64,000 nt of DNA from Phytophthora quininea (GCA_011947345.1 JAAVTG010000620.1:620001-684000); one strand, 5' to 3'. Shown: positions 31,977 to 42,639, numbered from the stretch's first letter. Program-made: numbers and translations. Notes: generated by a model from the sequence alone, not told the origin.

Positions 31977-32738
31977 CACTACTACAATTTGTATTAACAA
32001 GCTAGCTCGCCCCACCTCCGTTTTTTAGTACTCTTTTCTTGAATGTACTGATAAAAGAAAATATCCCAGCCCTCCGTTGTTGGTCAGATATTTGTCTTTT
32101 CTCGGGCGCAACTGAAGAAGTCATGCAGAGTGAGCAACCAGCGCCTGGAGGTGGTTGCTTGCTGTTGGGTATTGGCACTGGAGATGGAAACGCTCGTCGA
32201 GCATGTGGGAAGAATAGTAAATATATTAAATATTTTAGGATGTTTCAAATCAGAACACTGTCTCAGTATTTGAGGCATCTCAATCTACTATTTATACTTG
32301 TGTTCATACTTACATTAGTTAATTTTCATCCAATCAGAAGTCCGTATTTTGTGACTGACATGGCGACAGACACACATTTTATTGTTTAAGATACATCTGT
32401 GGTACTTAAGTATTTCGGTGGCTGACGCAGATGCCCACCTACCACAGCGTGCTGCGGTAGCGTGCTGCTTTCCCACGCAGCTTGTCACGCAGGATCGAAT
32501 TACTGCTCCCTACACTGAAGCATGATGGATACTGTGTTGCACTAACCAGAGCGCGTCACCCTTGTGTTGAACTACCGTACTCGTTAAATCGTCTTGTCTG
32601 ACGGGGTTACACGAAAGTCATACCCGTGTGTTGACTTTGGAGGTTACGCAAAAATCTTAACCGTGTATAGAGTTTTGGCTCTGTAACCATTGGCTCTCCA
32701 CCACTCATTTGCATATCTCTTAGGTTAACTATGCTATA

Positions 32739-34254
32739 CAGATTTATGCCTGAATAAAGAAGTCCCCAGCTTGATACAAATTACAAGATAAATAGAACAT
32801 GCTAGGAAAAGTGATGAAGATCGAGGTTACGATGGCACTGTATTTTGTTAATGCAGAATGAACATCATGTCTGACTTACTGATTAATCCCGAGTGCAGCC
32901 AACAGTGCTGAAACGTCTCGGCTGGCGAGCTTTGCTAAGCCTCAACAGACCACTCAATTCCCTTTAGCATGCCGACCTTGTACGGCGTGTCGTTGCCCGC
33001 GTCCATCTCGTCCAGAGCATGCTGCATCTTTCTAGTCAGAACATGGCGCTTCACACAGTAGATTATTCCTTGGTCCAAAGGCTGAAGATTCGAGGTGGTA
33101 TTGGGAGGCAGCTTTTCTAGGCGACAGCGTCATATCCTCGTCGTTATGAGACGAGGCGTTGTCCACAAGAAGCAAAATCTTTCTTCCCTGCTCCTTCATT
33201 GACGCATCCAGGTCGAGCAGCCACGACCGGAATACGTCCGTCGTCATCCACGCCTTCTTAGTCGACGTGTACTGCACCGCGTCCGGCTTATTCTTGACCC
33301 AGCGAGGCGTCACTGACTTGCCAATAAAAAGCAAGGGATGTTTGTCACTCCCCGTAGCATTAGTACACACAGCCATCGTGATGCGAGCCTTGTCTTGCTT
33401 GAGTGATGGTGCGGCATACACGCACAACGAACCACGCGGAACGTTATTGTAGAACAGAACCGTCTCATCCATGTTATATACATCAGAGTAAGCATAGCTA
33501 CCAATGATCTTACGCAGCCGTTGAATCTCATCCACACAGGCGCTTAAATCAACGCTGCCAGACTCACCATGGGCATGCCGAAACCGAATACCGTAGCGCT
33601 CTTGAAAGCGGCGCAGCCACGAGCAGCCGATTCGAGGGAGCATCGCCTCCAGGGTATGGTGGCGGCTCACCAACCTCTTGGCCTGCATGACGATCATGGC
33701 CCCTGAGAGCGAGACCTGCGACGTCTCGCACCACGCTTTGGTCGAGTTGGAGCTGGAACAGCGGCCGCTGCTTCTTGCGGGCCAAGCGGTCGGGGCCAGG
33801 CGCTGTAGCTCTCCTTCAGCCTTCAGCACCCTTGAAATCACCTGCAGTGACGGGGCTTAGCCAGCTTGAGAGCCACGTGGGCACGAGCGGCGAGCGCGGT
33901 GTGCGTGAGGCGGGGTAACGACCGTCGGAGGTCGCAAATCTGCAGCTCCTGCTGCTTCGTGAGCCGCAGCCTCTTCTGGAAGGCGCGCTTTCTGGTCGGC
34001 GGCGCAGGCATTCCTCCTGCGGTCGTCTTGGCCACTGAAAAACTTGACAACTCAGTTCATTTCGCGCCATGGACCACGGCGCAGCAGCCCGCGAGACGTT
34101 TTTCCAATATCCTCGATATCTGGCCTGTGATGGCGGAATGCTAACTGGCCAGTGACTAAAGCAGTAGATTGCAGTGGAGATGGATACTTTCTCAGCTTTA
34201 TGCTGTATCGAAAACAATAGGTTTTGAGCTCTTCTTTATTCAGGCAGAAACCTG
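32739..34254 (-). mobile_element. Pogo/Tigger DNA transposon inside an LTR
   Basis: The 24-bp terminal inverted repeats (32739-32762 and 34231-34254) start CAG and differ at two positions. The target duplication is TA (32737-32738 and 34255-34256). The 1516-bp element carries one transposase gene on the minus strand. Removing it with one TA restores a continuous LTR, so it moved after the gypsy element had inserted. Confidence 0.92.
32935..34011 (-). pseudogene. Pogo/Tigger-type DDE transposase
   Basis: The N-terminal DNA-binding segment starts MPAPPTRKRAFQKRLRLTKQ, followed by a CENP-B-type helix region (LPRIGCSWLRRFQERYGIRF). The catalytic triad of the pogo family is present: NMDETVLFYN (first Asp), KILLLVDNASSHND (second Asp) and NTTSNLQPLDQGII (third Asp). 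The end is GMLKGIEWSVEA and a stop at 32937-32935. Frame shifts occur near 33845 (after KLAKP) and near 33105 (before LEKLPPN). The length of about 355 aa suits the family. With only two shifts and all catalytic residues, the gene is recently lost or merely misread. Confidence 0.82.
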
Positions 34255-34542
34255 TATAGGTTAGTCTATACATTTATAGCAAGGTCAGATAAACAATTCG
34301 ATTCAGTTCTGTTTTTGCAGTTAATTAGTGTTGTCCTTGTTTTAAGGGACACTGACTCTGCGAGTCCTGGTTACGGGACTGTACTTGGTTATAGAATCGA
34401 ACCGAAGCCTGAGAGCCCAAAGACACCGACTTGTGAGTCCTACGTCTTCCTCTGTGCACGTGCACCGCTACGCAGCCCCGCTGCACCTGGTAGCACTTGT
34501 AGTCAATCCGACTCCTGAGTCGTCGACTGAATCTCTGTGAGG

Positions 34543-35460
34543 ATGGAGCAGGCAGCGTTCGCATACCTGACTCCTAGGCAGCAGGACACGCTTAATAGGC
34601 TTGCGTCCTTGCTGGGCCCTGAGGGCTGGCACTCCTTGCGTCGCAAGGACCTGACGCCGTGACGGCGCGCCTTGAGGCGTTCTCGAAGTACGAGAGTGCT
34701 ATGCTGGAGCATATCCAGCAGCGTGTCGCTGCTGCAGCGCCCCTCAGCGGGCGAAGCCGCTCTCGGTGAGCGTGAAGACCTTCTCGGGGAAGGAGGAGAG
34801 AACCTCCTGTTGTGGACCCGAGAGGTCGAGATGGCCATGGGATCACCCATGCTTCAAGTGGAGAACCAGCGCGTGGCGCTTGCGATCTCTAAGCTCGAAG
34901 GGCGAGCGAGAGAATGGGCCTTGACGTCGGGGACGTCTGTCGAAGGGGCCTTCCCGACCTGGAAGGAGCTGAAGGAGAAGCTCCTGCAGGTTTTCTCCCC
35001 GCCTAACCAGACGTATCGCGTGAGGTCACGCTTCCTTGCCACCCGCCAGGGTAAGAAGGATTTGGTAGACTATATCCAAGAGCTACGAACGCTCATTGCT
35101 GGCATGGCTGGCGATCCTCTACCCGAGGTGGTCACCGTGACCGTCTTCATGGAAGGACTACGAGCTGGAGTGGCTCGCACGGAAGTATTCCGTCAGAGCC
35201 CGGCCGACTTCGAGAAGGCCGTCCGTGTGGCATTGAATACCGAGTTCAACTTTAAGTTGTCTCGAGTCGGTGCCAACACCAGCTCTTCCGGATCGAATGG
35301 TCCTGAGCCCATGGACCTCAGCTATGCTGAGGATGAAACCGAGGAGCTCAGAGCTGCTGAGCAGCGAGCAGGCATCCGGTGATGCTATGTGTGCGGGAGC
35401 ACCCGCCACTTGAGGCCGACATGCCCTCTGCGCAGGCAGTGCTCCGGCCAGCTCGGCCGC
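34543..35460 (+). pseudogene. Gypsy gag with CCHC zinc knuckle
   Basis: The start is MEQAAFAYLTPRQQDTLNRL, with shifts near 34660 and 34760. The retrotransposon gag domain follows (VALAISKLEGRAREWAL, FPTWKELKEKLLQVF, YIQELRTLIAGM, VTVTVFMEGLRAGVARTEVF). After the sequence EQRAGIR an in-frame TGA at 35380-35382 precedes the zinc knuckle CYVCGSTRHLRPTC (C-x2-C-x4-H-x4-C). The frame stays open across the TGA until 35481. The protein would form the virus-like particle and bind element RNA. Whether the TGA is a mutation or read through cannot be decided here. Confidence 0.75.
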
Positions 35461-35556
35461 ACCCTGCCGAGAGCCAAGTAGGCTCGGCGCAGGGAAACGC
35501 CAACTCCCAGTAGGCGCGAGGCGGCCTACTGGGGAAGAACTGAGTTCTGTAGTGCT

Positions 35557-36015
35557 GTGGGAAGGGAGAGGCAGCAGGGCTCAGCCCCGAAGAGCTCCGT
35601 GCTCTATAACACGGAACGTGTATGCAAGCCGGGCTTGCTGGTCGTCCTGGTGGACGTGAAGGGCTTCGACAAGCCATGGGTAGTCTTGATAGACTCTGGG
35701 GCGTCTGGAAACTATGTCAGACGCTCCGCCGTTCAAGGTAGCCAGCGGTACGCTGAGGCTCTACGAGAGCGAAGTGGTGACACGGTCACTGTCCGTCTCG
35801 CGGCGGGGGCCCGTGTTACGGTGCCGAGGGTCCCGATGGACCTTGGGCTGAAGTTCTTGGACTTCGATAGCGTAGAACGCTGTCTGGTTCTTGACCTGGA
35901 TTCGAGGTACGACCTCATCCTTGGCATGGCGTGGCTGGAGCGCCACGAGCCATGGATCGATTGGCGGTCGAAGACCTTGGGCGCTACGCGCATCTCTCTA
36001 GCGGAGCTTTGGTGA
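35557..36015 (+). CDS. Gypsy aspartic protease domain
   Basis: A frame of 152 codons carries the retropepsin active site LIDSGASGNYVRR and the downstream strand YDLILGMAWLERHEPWIDWR that is typical of gypsy RVP_2 domains. It cuts Gag-Pol in related elements. The frame ends at 36013-36015. The next 580 bp (36016-36594) encode a low-complexity, Ser/Arg-rich linker in a shifted frame, ending SSTE before the reverse transcriptase frame. Confidence 0.8.
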   Translation: MGRERQQGSAPKSSVLYNTERVCKPGLLVVLVDVKGFDKPWVVLIDSGASGNYVRRSAVQGSQRYAEALRERSGDTVTVRLAAGARVTVPRVPMDLGLKFLDFDSVERCLVLDLDSRYDLILGMAWLERHEPWIDWRSKTLGATRISLAELW

Positions 36016-36594
36016 GTCATGAACCCACCTCTGCTAGGAAGCAGAAGCGCTATTGGCGCGAGCACTGGGCCGAGTCGATCATGGTGCTGGATGTCGGTGT
36101 GTCCGAGTTGGTGGACGGCACCGTGAAGGACTGTAGTCCTGAAGAGCCTTTGAGGGCTGATAGTTGTGCGGCGGCACGTACTCCGCTGAGTGACGCCGGT
36201 CTCGACTGAAGGCGCCACTGAGTGTCTCGGACGCTGACCCTTTGAGGGCTGTTAATTGTGCAGTGGCACGTACTTCACTGAGCGGCGATGGTCGTAGACC
36301 GAGCGAGTCGCTGGGTGTCCAAAGTGACACCGAGCCTTCTTTGAAAGCTGTTACATCGACTGCGGTGAGTGCCGACCGTGATCAAAGATCTCGCGGCGCT
36401 TCGCGTGGCGCCCCCTCGGGCGAATCCCCTCCTTCGAGAGGCGGCGAGAGCGCGCCTGGACGTGCCTCGGTGAGGCGTAGACGTCGGAAAGCACGGCGTG
36501 CGCGACACAAGGTGTCTATAGCGTCGATGGTGCCGCCCGCCTCTAGCGGCGCTCCCGGCCAGGCTGTGAACAGCTCTACACTCTCGTCGACGGA

Positions 36595-38187
36595 GTGACG
36601 GGTGCGGTCGATGGAGGTATTCACCTCGATGACCTGCCAAGTATTGGCGAGCTCTTGGAGCTGGACGAGATGTCCGTCGCCGAGTTTGGGGCGGCGCAGA
36701 AAGACGGCGAGCTCGCCGAAGTGATCATCATTCGACCCGAAGACGAGTTGAACTCGTCGTTTCTCGTGGATGAGTCGGTCTTAGCCGAGACCAAGAAGGC
36801 ATTGAATGCGCGAAGTGGGTCAGCGATCCTGAAGGACCCGACTGACCCCTTCTGTCCTTTGCTGAAGGAGTATGGAGATGTCGTCTCAAAGGAGCCACCA
36901 AGTGGCCTCCCTCCTGACCGAGGGGTCTGTCATGAGATTGACTTGGTTCCCGGAACGAAGTACTGCGTCACACGCCAGTGGCCCTTGCCGAAGGAGCAGT
37001 GCGACGTCATCGACGCCTTCTTCCGTGCTAAGCACGCGTCAGGGCTTGTACGTGAGAGCAAGTCTCCGCACTCCACCCCGACGTTCTGTGTCAGAAAGCC
37101 TAACGGCAAGTGGCGCATCGTTCATGCTTTCAATAAGCTGAACGCGGCCACGATCCCGGCGCAGACGCCGATTCCTAGGAAGGATGTTCTTCAGAACAAC
37201 ATGGTTGGTTGTACCATGTATAGCGCGCTCGACTTAGTCGATGGCTATTACCAACTGCTCATACGAGCGAGTGATGTGCCGCTGACAGCGGTGAGCACAC
37301 CGAGCGGTATGCTCTGGGAGTGGCTCGTTATACCCCAAGGGCTGTCGAACGCGCCTGCGACGTTTAATCGTCTTGTGACGCAGCTATTCCGGCCCCATCG
37401 GGCGTACGCACAGACATACTTTGACGACATCTTCGTCCACAGTCGTGCTGAGCACGGAAGGACTGACGTCGAGATGCACGTGGAGCATCTGCGAGCGGTG
37501 ATCGAGTGCATGCGCACGAACAAGTTGTTCGCCAACGCAGACAAGTGTGTCTTTGGTGCCGAGGAGATTCCTTTCCTCGGCTTCTTCATTGGGAAGCGTG
37601 GCTTGCAGGCAGATCCTGCCAAGGTCAAGGCTATAGTGGACTGGCCGGTTCCTTTGAACCAGAATGACCTTCGCAAGTGGCTTGGCCTCGCCGATTACTT
37701 GCACAAGTACAGCGAAAACTACGCTGAGCTGGCTAGGCCATTGTCCAATCTCCTTAAGAAGGATGCGGACTGGTGTTGGCGTGCTGAGCACGAGGCTGCG
37801 GATGCGCAGATCAAGGAGAGTCTCCTGCAGGCACCGATATTGGCGCTGCCGGACCCTGATCGTCCGTTCAGTGTCGTCTGTGACGCCTCCGACTTTGCCA
37901 TCGGCTGCGCTTTGCTACAAGCGGACGTCGATGGGCATGAACGCATGATCGCGTTTGAGTCTCGTCAGCTTAAAGCTGCGGAGAAGAACTACCCAGTTCA
38001 TGACAAGGACCTACTTGCAATGAAGTATGCTCTCGTCAAGTTCAGGGTGCACCTGCTCGGCTCAAAGCCGTTCGTGATCTTCACGGATCATGGGTCACTA
38101 CGCACTGCGACACTGTTGCCTCACCTCTCGCAGAGGATGGCCCGATGGCTCACCTTCTTTGCGGAGTATAACTTCGAGGTGAAGTAG
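36595..38187 (+). CDS. Gypsy reverse transcriptase and RNase H
   Basis: An uninterrupted 530-codon frame. The polymerase palm is clear: KPNGKWRIVHAFNKLN, YSALDLVDGYYQLL, IPQGLSNAPATFNRL and the catalytic TYFDDIFVHS. The RNase H follows (FSVVCDASDFAIGCALLQ, AFESRQLKAAEKNYPVHDKD, FVIFTDHGSLR). The frame ends VK then TAG at 38185-38187, and the same frame continues with KPGRQNVLADALSRR, the usual end of the RNase H, so the TAG is a nonsense change. The long intact frame contrasts with the broken neighbours. Confidence 0.92.
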   Translation: MTGAVDGGIHLDDLPSIGELLELDEMSVAEFGAAQKDGELAEVIIIRPEDELNSSFLVDESVLAETKKALNARSGSAILKDPTDPFCPLLKEYGDVVSKEPPSGLPPDRGVCHEIDLVPGTKYCVTRQWPLPKEQCDVIDAFFRAKHASGLVRESKSPHSTPTFCVRKPNGKWRIVHAFNKLNAATIPAQTPIPRKDVLQNNMVGCTMYSALDLVDGYYQLLIRASDVPLTAVSTPSGMLWEWLVIPQGLSNAPATFNRLVTQLFRPHRAYAQTYFDDIFVHSRAEHGRTDVEMHVEHLRAVIECMRTNKLFANADKCVFGAEEIPFLGFFIGKRGLQADPAKVKAIVDWPVPLNQNDLRKWLGLADYLHKYSENYAELARPLSNLLKKDADWCWRAEHEAADAQIKESLLQAPILALPDPDRPFSVVCDASDFAIGCALLQADVDGHERMIAFESRQLKAAEKNYPVHDKDLLAMKYALVKFRVHLLGSKPFVIFTDHGSLRTATLLPHLSQRMARWLTFFAEYNFEVK

Positions 38188-40202
38188 AAGCCTGGCAGGC
38201 AGAACGTCCTGGCCGATGCGCTGTCGCGCCGGCCGGACTATGAGCTTTCATGTCACGGTGGTATCGTCGTCGGTGACGGATTTGATCCGATCAGCATATG
38301 CACAGGACGAGTCCTACGTCGCATTGCTGCGCGCTCTGGGGAGCGAGGAGTTCAAGGACTCGAAGACAAAACTGTTTGGGCGCTTGCGCGCGAGGTTGGA
38401 TCGCTGCATTTGCGATGGCGGCCTGCTGTATTACAGCACGCGTCCGGATGACCCTCCTTGCGTCGTGGTTCCTCACGGTGAGGACCTCAAGTATCGGATA
38501 TTTTACGAGGCTCACGATGCTCCCACGAGCGGCCATCTTGGTCGCGAGAAGACCTACAGCTCAGTGAGCTCCATGTACTGGTGGCCCAAGCTGTACAAGT
38601 GGGTCAGCACATATGTGCGCACGTGTGAGACGTGTCAACGGGTCAAACCCGCGCCGCATGCGGAGCGCCTTTGGCGAGCTTGCCTGTACCCAGTGGGTGT
38701 TGGCAGTCCATGAGTATGGACTTTGTGTTTGGCCTGCCGAAGGACTCGGCAGGCAACACGGGCACTGTGGTCTTTGTTGACCGATTGAGCAAGATGGCTC
38801 ACTTAGCGGCAGTGCCGGACTCCATTGATGGAGAGGGTACAGCCTCGCTGTTCATCGATCGAGTCTTTCGGCAGCACGGGCTGCCGGAGACGATCGTCTC
38901 GGATCGAGATCCGCGCTTCACGGGGAAGTTCTGGACGTCCGTCTTCAAGGTGCTAGGCACACGACCGGACATGTCCCCAGCGGATCATCCGCAGACCGAC
39001 GGTCAGACCGAACGCGTCAACCGCGTCGTCGAGGACGTCTTGCGCAGTGTGTGCGCTGAAACTCTAAAGCAGTGGAGCGCCATGCTCCCGCTTGTCGAGT
39101 TTGCATTGAACAATGCAGTGCATGCCTCTACAGGCTTCACTCCGTTCTACGTGAACGGCTTAGCGCACCCGCGCGTCCCCTTTCCCCTCCACTTCGTGGC
39201 CACGGGCTTGGTGGGGGAGGGATAGCTCCCGAGCTTGCTGATGTCAGCCCTCTTGCGGTGCGCAAGCAAGTCGATGACTTCCTCTCGACGAGGTTGAGAG
39301 TCTTACGCAGTGTGCGTGATGCGATGGCTGAAAGCCAAGATGTTCAGAAGGAACAAGCTGATGCAAAAGGCAGAGGCAATATGGTGGAATTCCAGGTCGG
39401 TGACCTTGTTTTATTAAACGCTAAGAACCTGCCTACACATGCAGTATCTGCCGTCTTCAAGACGAAACTCCGACCACGGTTCATCGGACCGTTCAAGGTC
39501 GTGGCCAAGAAGGGCCTTGCATACACGCTGAACCTCCCAGCGAAGATGCGAACACATCCTGTGTTCTACGTGGGCTTGCTTAAGCCATACCAGGATCCCG
39601 CGGGGGTGAGCGCCGAGGTGCTGGCTCCGCTGGCGGCGTCGATAACGCTGAGTAGACGAACTGCTGCAGCCCGGTCAGTTGACCCCGAAGCTCCGCGAGC
39701 CCTAGCTCCTGAGCGCGAAGACGATCGGAGATCGATTGCGGGACCTCGAACCACTCCACCCGCTGCTGCAGATCCGTCAGATCTTGATCGTAGCGATCAA
39801 ACGTCTCCCAGACGTCTCGCATCTGGCGAGCGAGCTCTCCCCGCAGCGAGCGAACACGGTGCAGCATGGCTGACACCTCCGACTAACGCGCCCAGCGCGA
39901 GCCAGGAATCGGATTCCCATGGTCATTGACCATCCGACCATCGCCCACCTCCGGCGCTGCTCGATGAGCACGGTGACCTCCACTATCACGTAGAGCGTCT
40001 TCTAGCACGTCGCCGACGTAAGGGTCAAACCCAGTATCTGGTGAAGTGGAGGGGTTACCCTCACTCCCAGAACTCGTGGGAATACGAGGTGCCTCTAAGG
40101 CAAGACTGTCCTGACGTCTTGAACGCTTTTGATCGGGCTGATCAAGGGCGCCCTGAGGGCTCACGGTCGACTCGTCGACCGAGCCGCGCTTCTCGCCACT
40201 AG
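38188..40202 (+). pseudogene. Gypsy integrase with chromodomain, frame-broken
   Basis: Three frames are needed. The zinc-binding module (HLGREKTYSSVSSMYWWPKL, CETCQRVKP) is followed by the catalytic core with DDE residues: MDFVFGLPKD, VSDRDPRFTGKFW and HPQTDGQTERVNRVVED. The C-terminal domain has FIGPFKVVAKKG and HPVFYVGLLKPYQ. A chromodomain ends the protein (HYHVERLLARRRRKGQTQYL, VKWRGYPHSQNSWEYEVPL) before the stop at 40200-40202. Shifts lie near 38690 and 39220, and a stop at 39927 separates the chromodomain. A chromodomain steers integration to marked chromatin in related chromoviruses. Its last third overlaps the antisense ORF. Confidence 0.85.
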
Positions 40203-41505
40203 TGCGAGGCGCGTCCGGGTCAGAAGCAGAGCGCATGCTCTGATCTGGGGCTGGTTCAGCCAGCGGAACCTCTCCCTGAGAGGCAGGAGCGAAATGGGAC
40301 GCACCCGTGCCGGTGGCACGCGCAGAGCGCAAACGAGGACCCCTCGTGCGAGACTTAGCGAAGTCAAAGTACAGACGTCGTTCGACTCGAACGTCCGCTT
40401 CGCTGAAGCTTGCATGCAGGTTGTCGAGCGACTGCAACTTGCGGCCGTGTTCGGCCCAAGTCTGGAAAGCCGAGAGATACTCTTCGGCTGTCTCTTCCGG
40501 GTTGAGAGCGATGGGATACGTCCGCATCTGCGGCACCGAGCCGCCGCTCGCTTGAGCGTGAAGACGTTGGCGATATTCCGCCACGTTCGTCACCTGCGGT
40601 GTCAGGAACCGCTCGTGGAGCGCTTGACGAGTCGCCAGCTCGGCGTCCGTGCGGGCTGGAGGCCCCACGATATAGCTCGCGAGTGATGGCTGCGCGGCAG
40701 CATCTCGGGCCGCTCGGCCGCATCGCGCGGCTCGAAGCCGTAGTCGCGCCGCGACGGATTCAGCAGTGGCTATGCCACGGGGCGCATGGAGCGCGCGTAC
40801 GCTCGGCCCGCGAGAGCGCGGTCTTGGGCCTCATCGAGGTCGTTCGTAATGACAAGCTCGCCAGACCGGTCGCCCTCATCGCGCGGAGGCAGGGGCGGAG
40901 CTGAGCGCAGGGCGCTCAACACAAAGGCTGACGGCCTGGCTTCCGGGAACGGACACGGCATTCGCAGCGGTGGTCGCTGACCGGGCGGGGTGCGTGCGTC
41001 ACGCGGAGAGCGTGGCGTACGCGCAGGGCTTCCAGCCCCTGGCGAAGCGCCCGAGCGATCATCGCGTACTGGCGTGTCGCCACCTTGGTCGTCCGACTCC
41101 TCATAGTCGACCTCGACCTCGCCCTCCTCTTGGGGCGAGCGAGGGCGCCGTACCGGCGAAGGAGGGTGCCGTGTCGGCGACGACAGCGGACTCCCACCTC
41201 GATACGAGGTCACGTCGCTGGCGGCTTGACTGCCTGGACTGCCCATCGGGCTGCGCATGGCGCGATCTCGGTAGATTCGGCGATGCGCCGCGAAGTATTC
41301 CGCAACGGAGAGCGTGAGAGCGGCCTGGGGCCGGCTTGTGGTCGCGCACGAGCGCTGGGAAGCTGAGGACAGCCTGGTAGGAAGGCCTGCAAGTGACCGA
41401 CACTTGAGGCACGCGAGGAATAGGCTCGGTGAGCCAACGGCAGCCTCGTTGAGGCGTAGTGACCAGCGGAAGTCTCTAAGAGACGCGACCTTGACAAGGC
41501 AGTTG
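39883..41505 (-). CDS. Antisense ORF (aORF) of gypsy family, copy 2
   Basis: On the strand opposite to gag-pol a long frame starts within DFRWSLRLNEAAVGSPSLF near 41480, passes LSVAEYFAAHRRIY, a Ser/Pro-rich segment, an acidic stretch (EGEVEVDYEESDDQGG) and ITNDLDEAQDRALAG, shifts near 40770, then continues uninterrupted to 39883 (TNVAEYRQRLHAQASGGSVP, EEYLSAFQTWAEHGRKL, RLYFDFAKSRTR, QGALDQPDQKR). It overlaps the chromodomain codons by about 320 bp. No start is certain. No signal, membrane segment or known domain is seen; the composition suggests a nuclear or RNA-binding protein. Compared with copy 1, changes keep the protein frame. Antisense genes at 3' ends are known in some retroelements, but I do not recognise this protein. 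Confidence 0.55.
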
Positions 41506-41540
41506 TGGATCCGGTGTATCCACTGTTTGGAGGGGAACGG

Positions 41541-41917
41541 TGAAGCGGGGTTACGCGAAAGTCATAACCATGTGTTAATTTTGGAGGTTATACGAATCTC
41601 TTAACCGTGTGTAGAGTTTCGACTCTGTAGCCATCTGGCTCTCCACCACTCATTTACATATCGCTTAGGTTAACTATGCTACACAGTGTACATTTACACC
41701 AAGGTCAGATAAACAATTCAATTCAGTTCTATTTTTGCAGTTAATTAGTGTTGTCCTTGGTTTAAGGGACACTGACTCTGCGGGTCCTAGTTACGGGACT
41801 GTACTTGGTTTTAATATACAGTAGAACCGAAGGCTGGAAGCCTAAAGACACAGACTTGGGGAGTCCTTCATCTTCATCTTCCTGTGTGCACGCGCACCGC
41901 TACGCAGCACCGCTAAA
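41541..41917 (+). repeat. 3' LTR of gypsy element
   Basis: It starts TGAAGCGGGGTTACGCG after the purine tract and ends near CGCAGCACCGCTAAA. It matches the split 5' LTR along its length with scattered substitutions. The right edge is placed by alignment with the 5' LTR and may be off by up to 10 bp. Confidence 0.75.
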
Positions 41918-42494
41918 TAACAACTACAACAACTCCAAGTGAGATGATGCAAATCGTCGGCGTGAGGAGGACAGAAAGCAGGGGAATTGCTTTGGTTGTC
42001 ATAAACCCGGCCACACCAAGAGGGATTGTCCGTCGAGTGGGGACTCTGGACGAGCAAATAATGGTGGAAACAACGTGGGCATCGGGAACGCACAAACACA
42101 GATTTCTATGGTGAACCTAAAGTGCAAGAATGGGTATCATCCAGAGATGTGGGTGTACGACACGGGAGCAAATAGACATCTTGCTGGTGACAAGAGATAC
42201 TATGTGGAGTATCGCTCTCTTTCGACTAAGGAGAGGAGAGACTGCGCGGTCAACGGATACAATGGGAAGTCTACTCCGATTGGTGTTGGAGCGATCGACT
42301 TGTGGGTAAACGTGATTGGAGGTCACGTATCGATTCGGCTGGCGAACGTGTATCTCTCGCCGAATCGACCAAACTTGCTTTCCATGTCACTGGCTCGCAA
42401 GCAGGGTTTTGAAGTGGAGTTCAATTATGACGATGGAGTATATCATTGTCCAAAAATGGAGCTATCGCTTTAAAAGTACTTGAAGATCCTTGTG
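41918..42494 (+). pseudogene. Ty1/copia gag end and protease, 5' half of split element
   Basis: An Asn-rich linker leads into the zinc knuckle CFGCHKPGHTKRDC and then a copia protease (WVYDTGANRHLAGDKRYYVE, VYLSPNRPNLLSMSLARKQG). A shift near 42468 is needed to read ALKVLEDPC. At CCTTGTG (42488-42494) the copia sequence stops; it resumes at 48154 with the same seven bases and GVYLFPEHN. Upstream gag is missing because the gypsy 3' LTR abuts. Confidence 0.8.
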
Positions 42495-42639
42495 TTTCCG
42501 CTTCAACAAGTAGGGGTCAGCGACTCTCCATTATGTAGGATTATGCATTGTCCGACAGCTCAGTCCCAAGGGACGATTAGAGCGAGCCCCCAAATTGGGT
42601 ATGCAAGTTTCCATCTAATGCAGAGTCGAGACCGCCCTA

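Larger units (their letters stand above)
31132..32590 (+). repeat. Repeat R1, copy 1, carrying insertions
   Basis: The outer parts (31132-31233 and 31977-32010 plus 32385-32590) align with the uninterrupted copy at 52327-52640: GAGTATCGGTATT, GATACTTTAGCTAT, CAGCGTGCTGCGGTAG and GTTGAACTACC are shared. A pogo-like element lies within (31234-31976), and a further stretch of about 380 bp (32010-32388) is absent from copy 2. The nature of the parent repeat is unknown. It may be an LTR or a non-coding transposon. Confidence 0.55.
32599..34485 (+). repeat. 5' LTR of gypsy element, interrupted
   Basis: The LTR sequence is in two pieces, 32599-32738 and 34255-34485, separated by the TA-flanked pogo element. 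Joined, it matches the 3' LTR at 41541-41917 (GGGGTTAC start; CAGATAAACAATTC, TTAATTAGTGTTGTCCTTG and CACTGACTCTGCG inside). Its end is set near CTGCA by comparison with the 3' LTR and is uncertain by a few bases. Confidence 0.8.
32599..41917 (+). mobile_element. Ty3/gypsy chromovirus with antisense 3' ORF
   Basis: The 5' LTR (split by a pogo element), gag, protease, reverse transcriptase, RNase H, integrase, chromodomain, an antisense-ORF region of about 1.3 kb and the 3' LTR occur in this order. A purine-rich tract (GGAGGGGAACGG, 41529-41540) directly precedes the 3' LTR. A possible primer-binding site TGGTAGCACTTGTAGTC follows the 5' LTR at 34488. The two LTRs differ by many substitutions, so the insertion is old; stops are found in gag (35380), after RNase H (38185) and in the integrase region. 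Flanking duplications were not recognised. Confidence 0.88.

Noticed and set aside
40129..40686. Plus-strand frame in the antisense region (185 codons) as a further gypsy gene
   Set aside because: After the chromodomain stop at 40202 the plus strand has only mirror frames; the minus frame is the one kept between the two copies.
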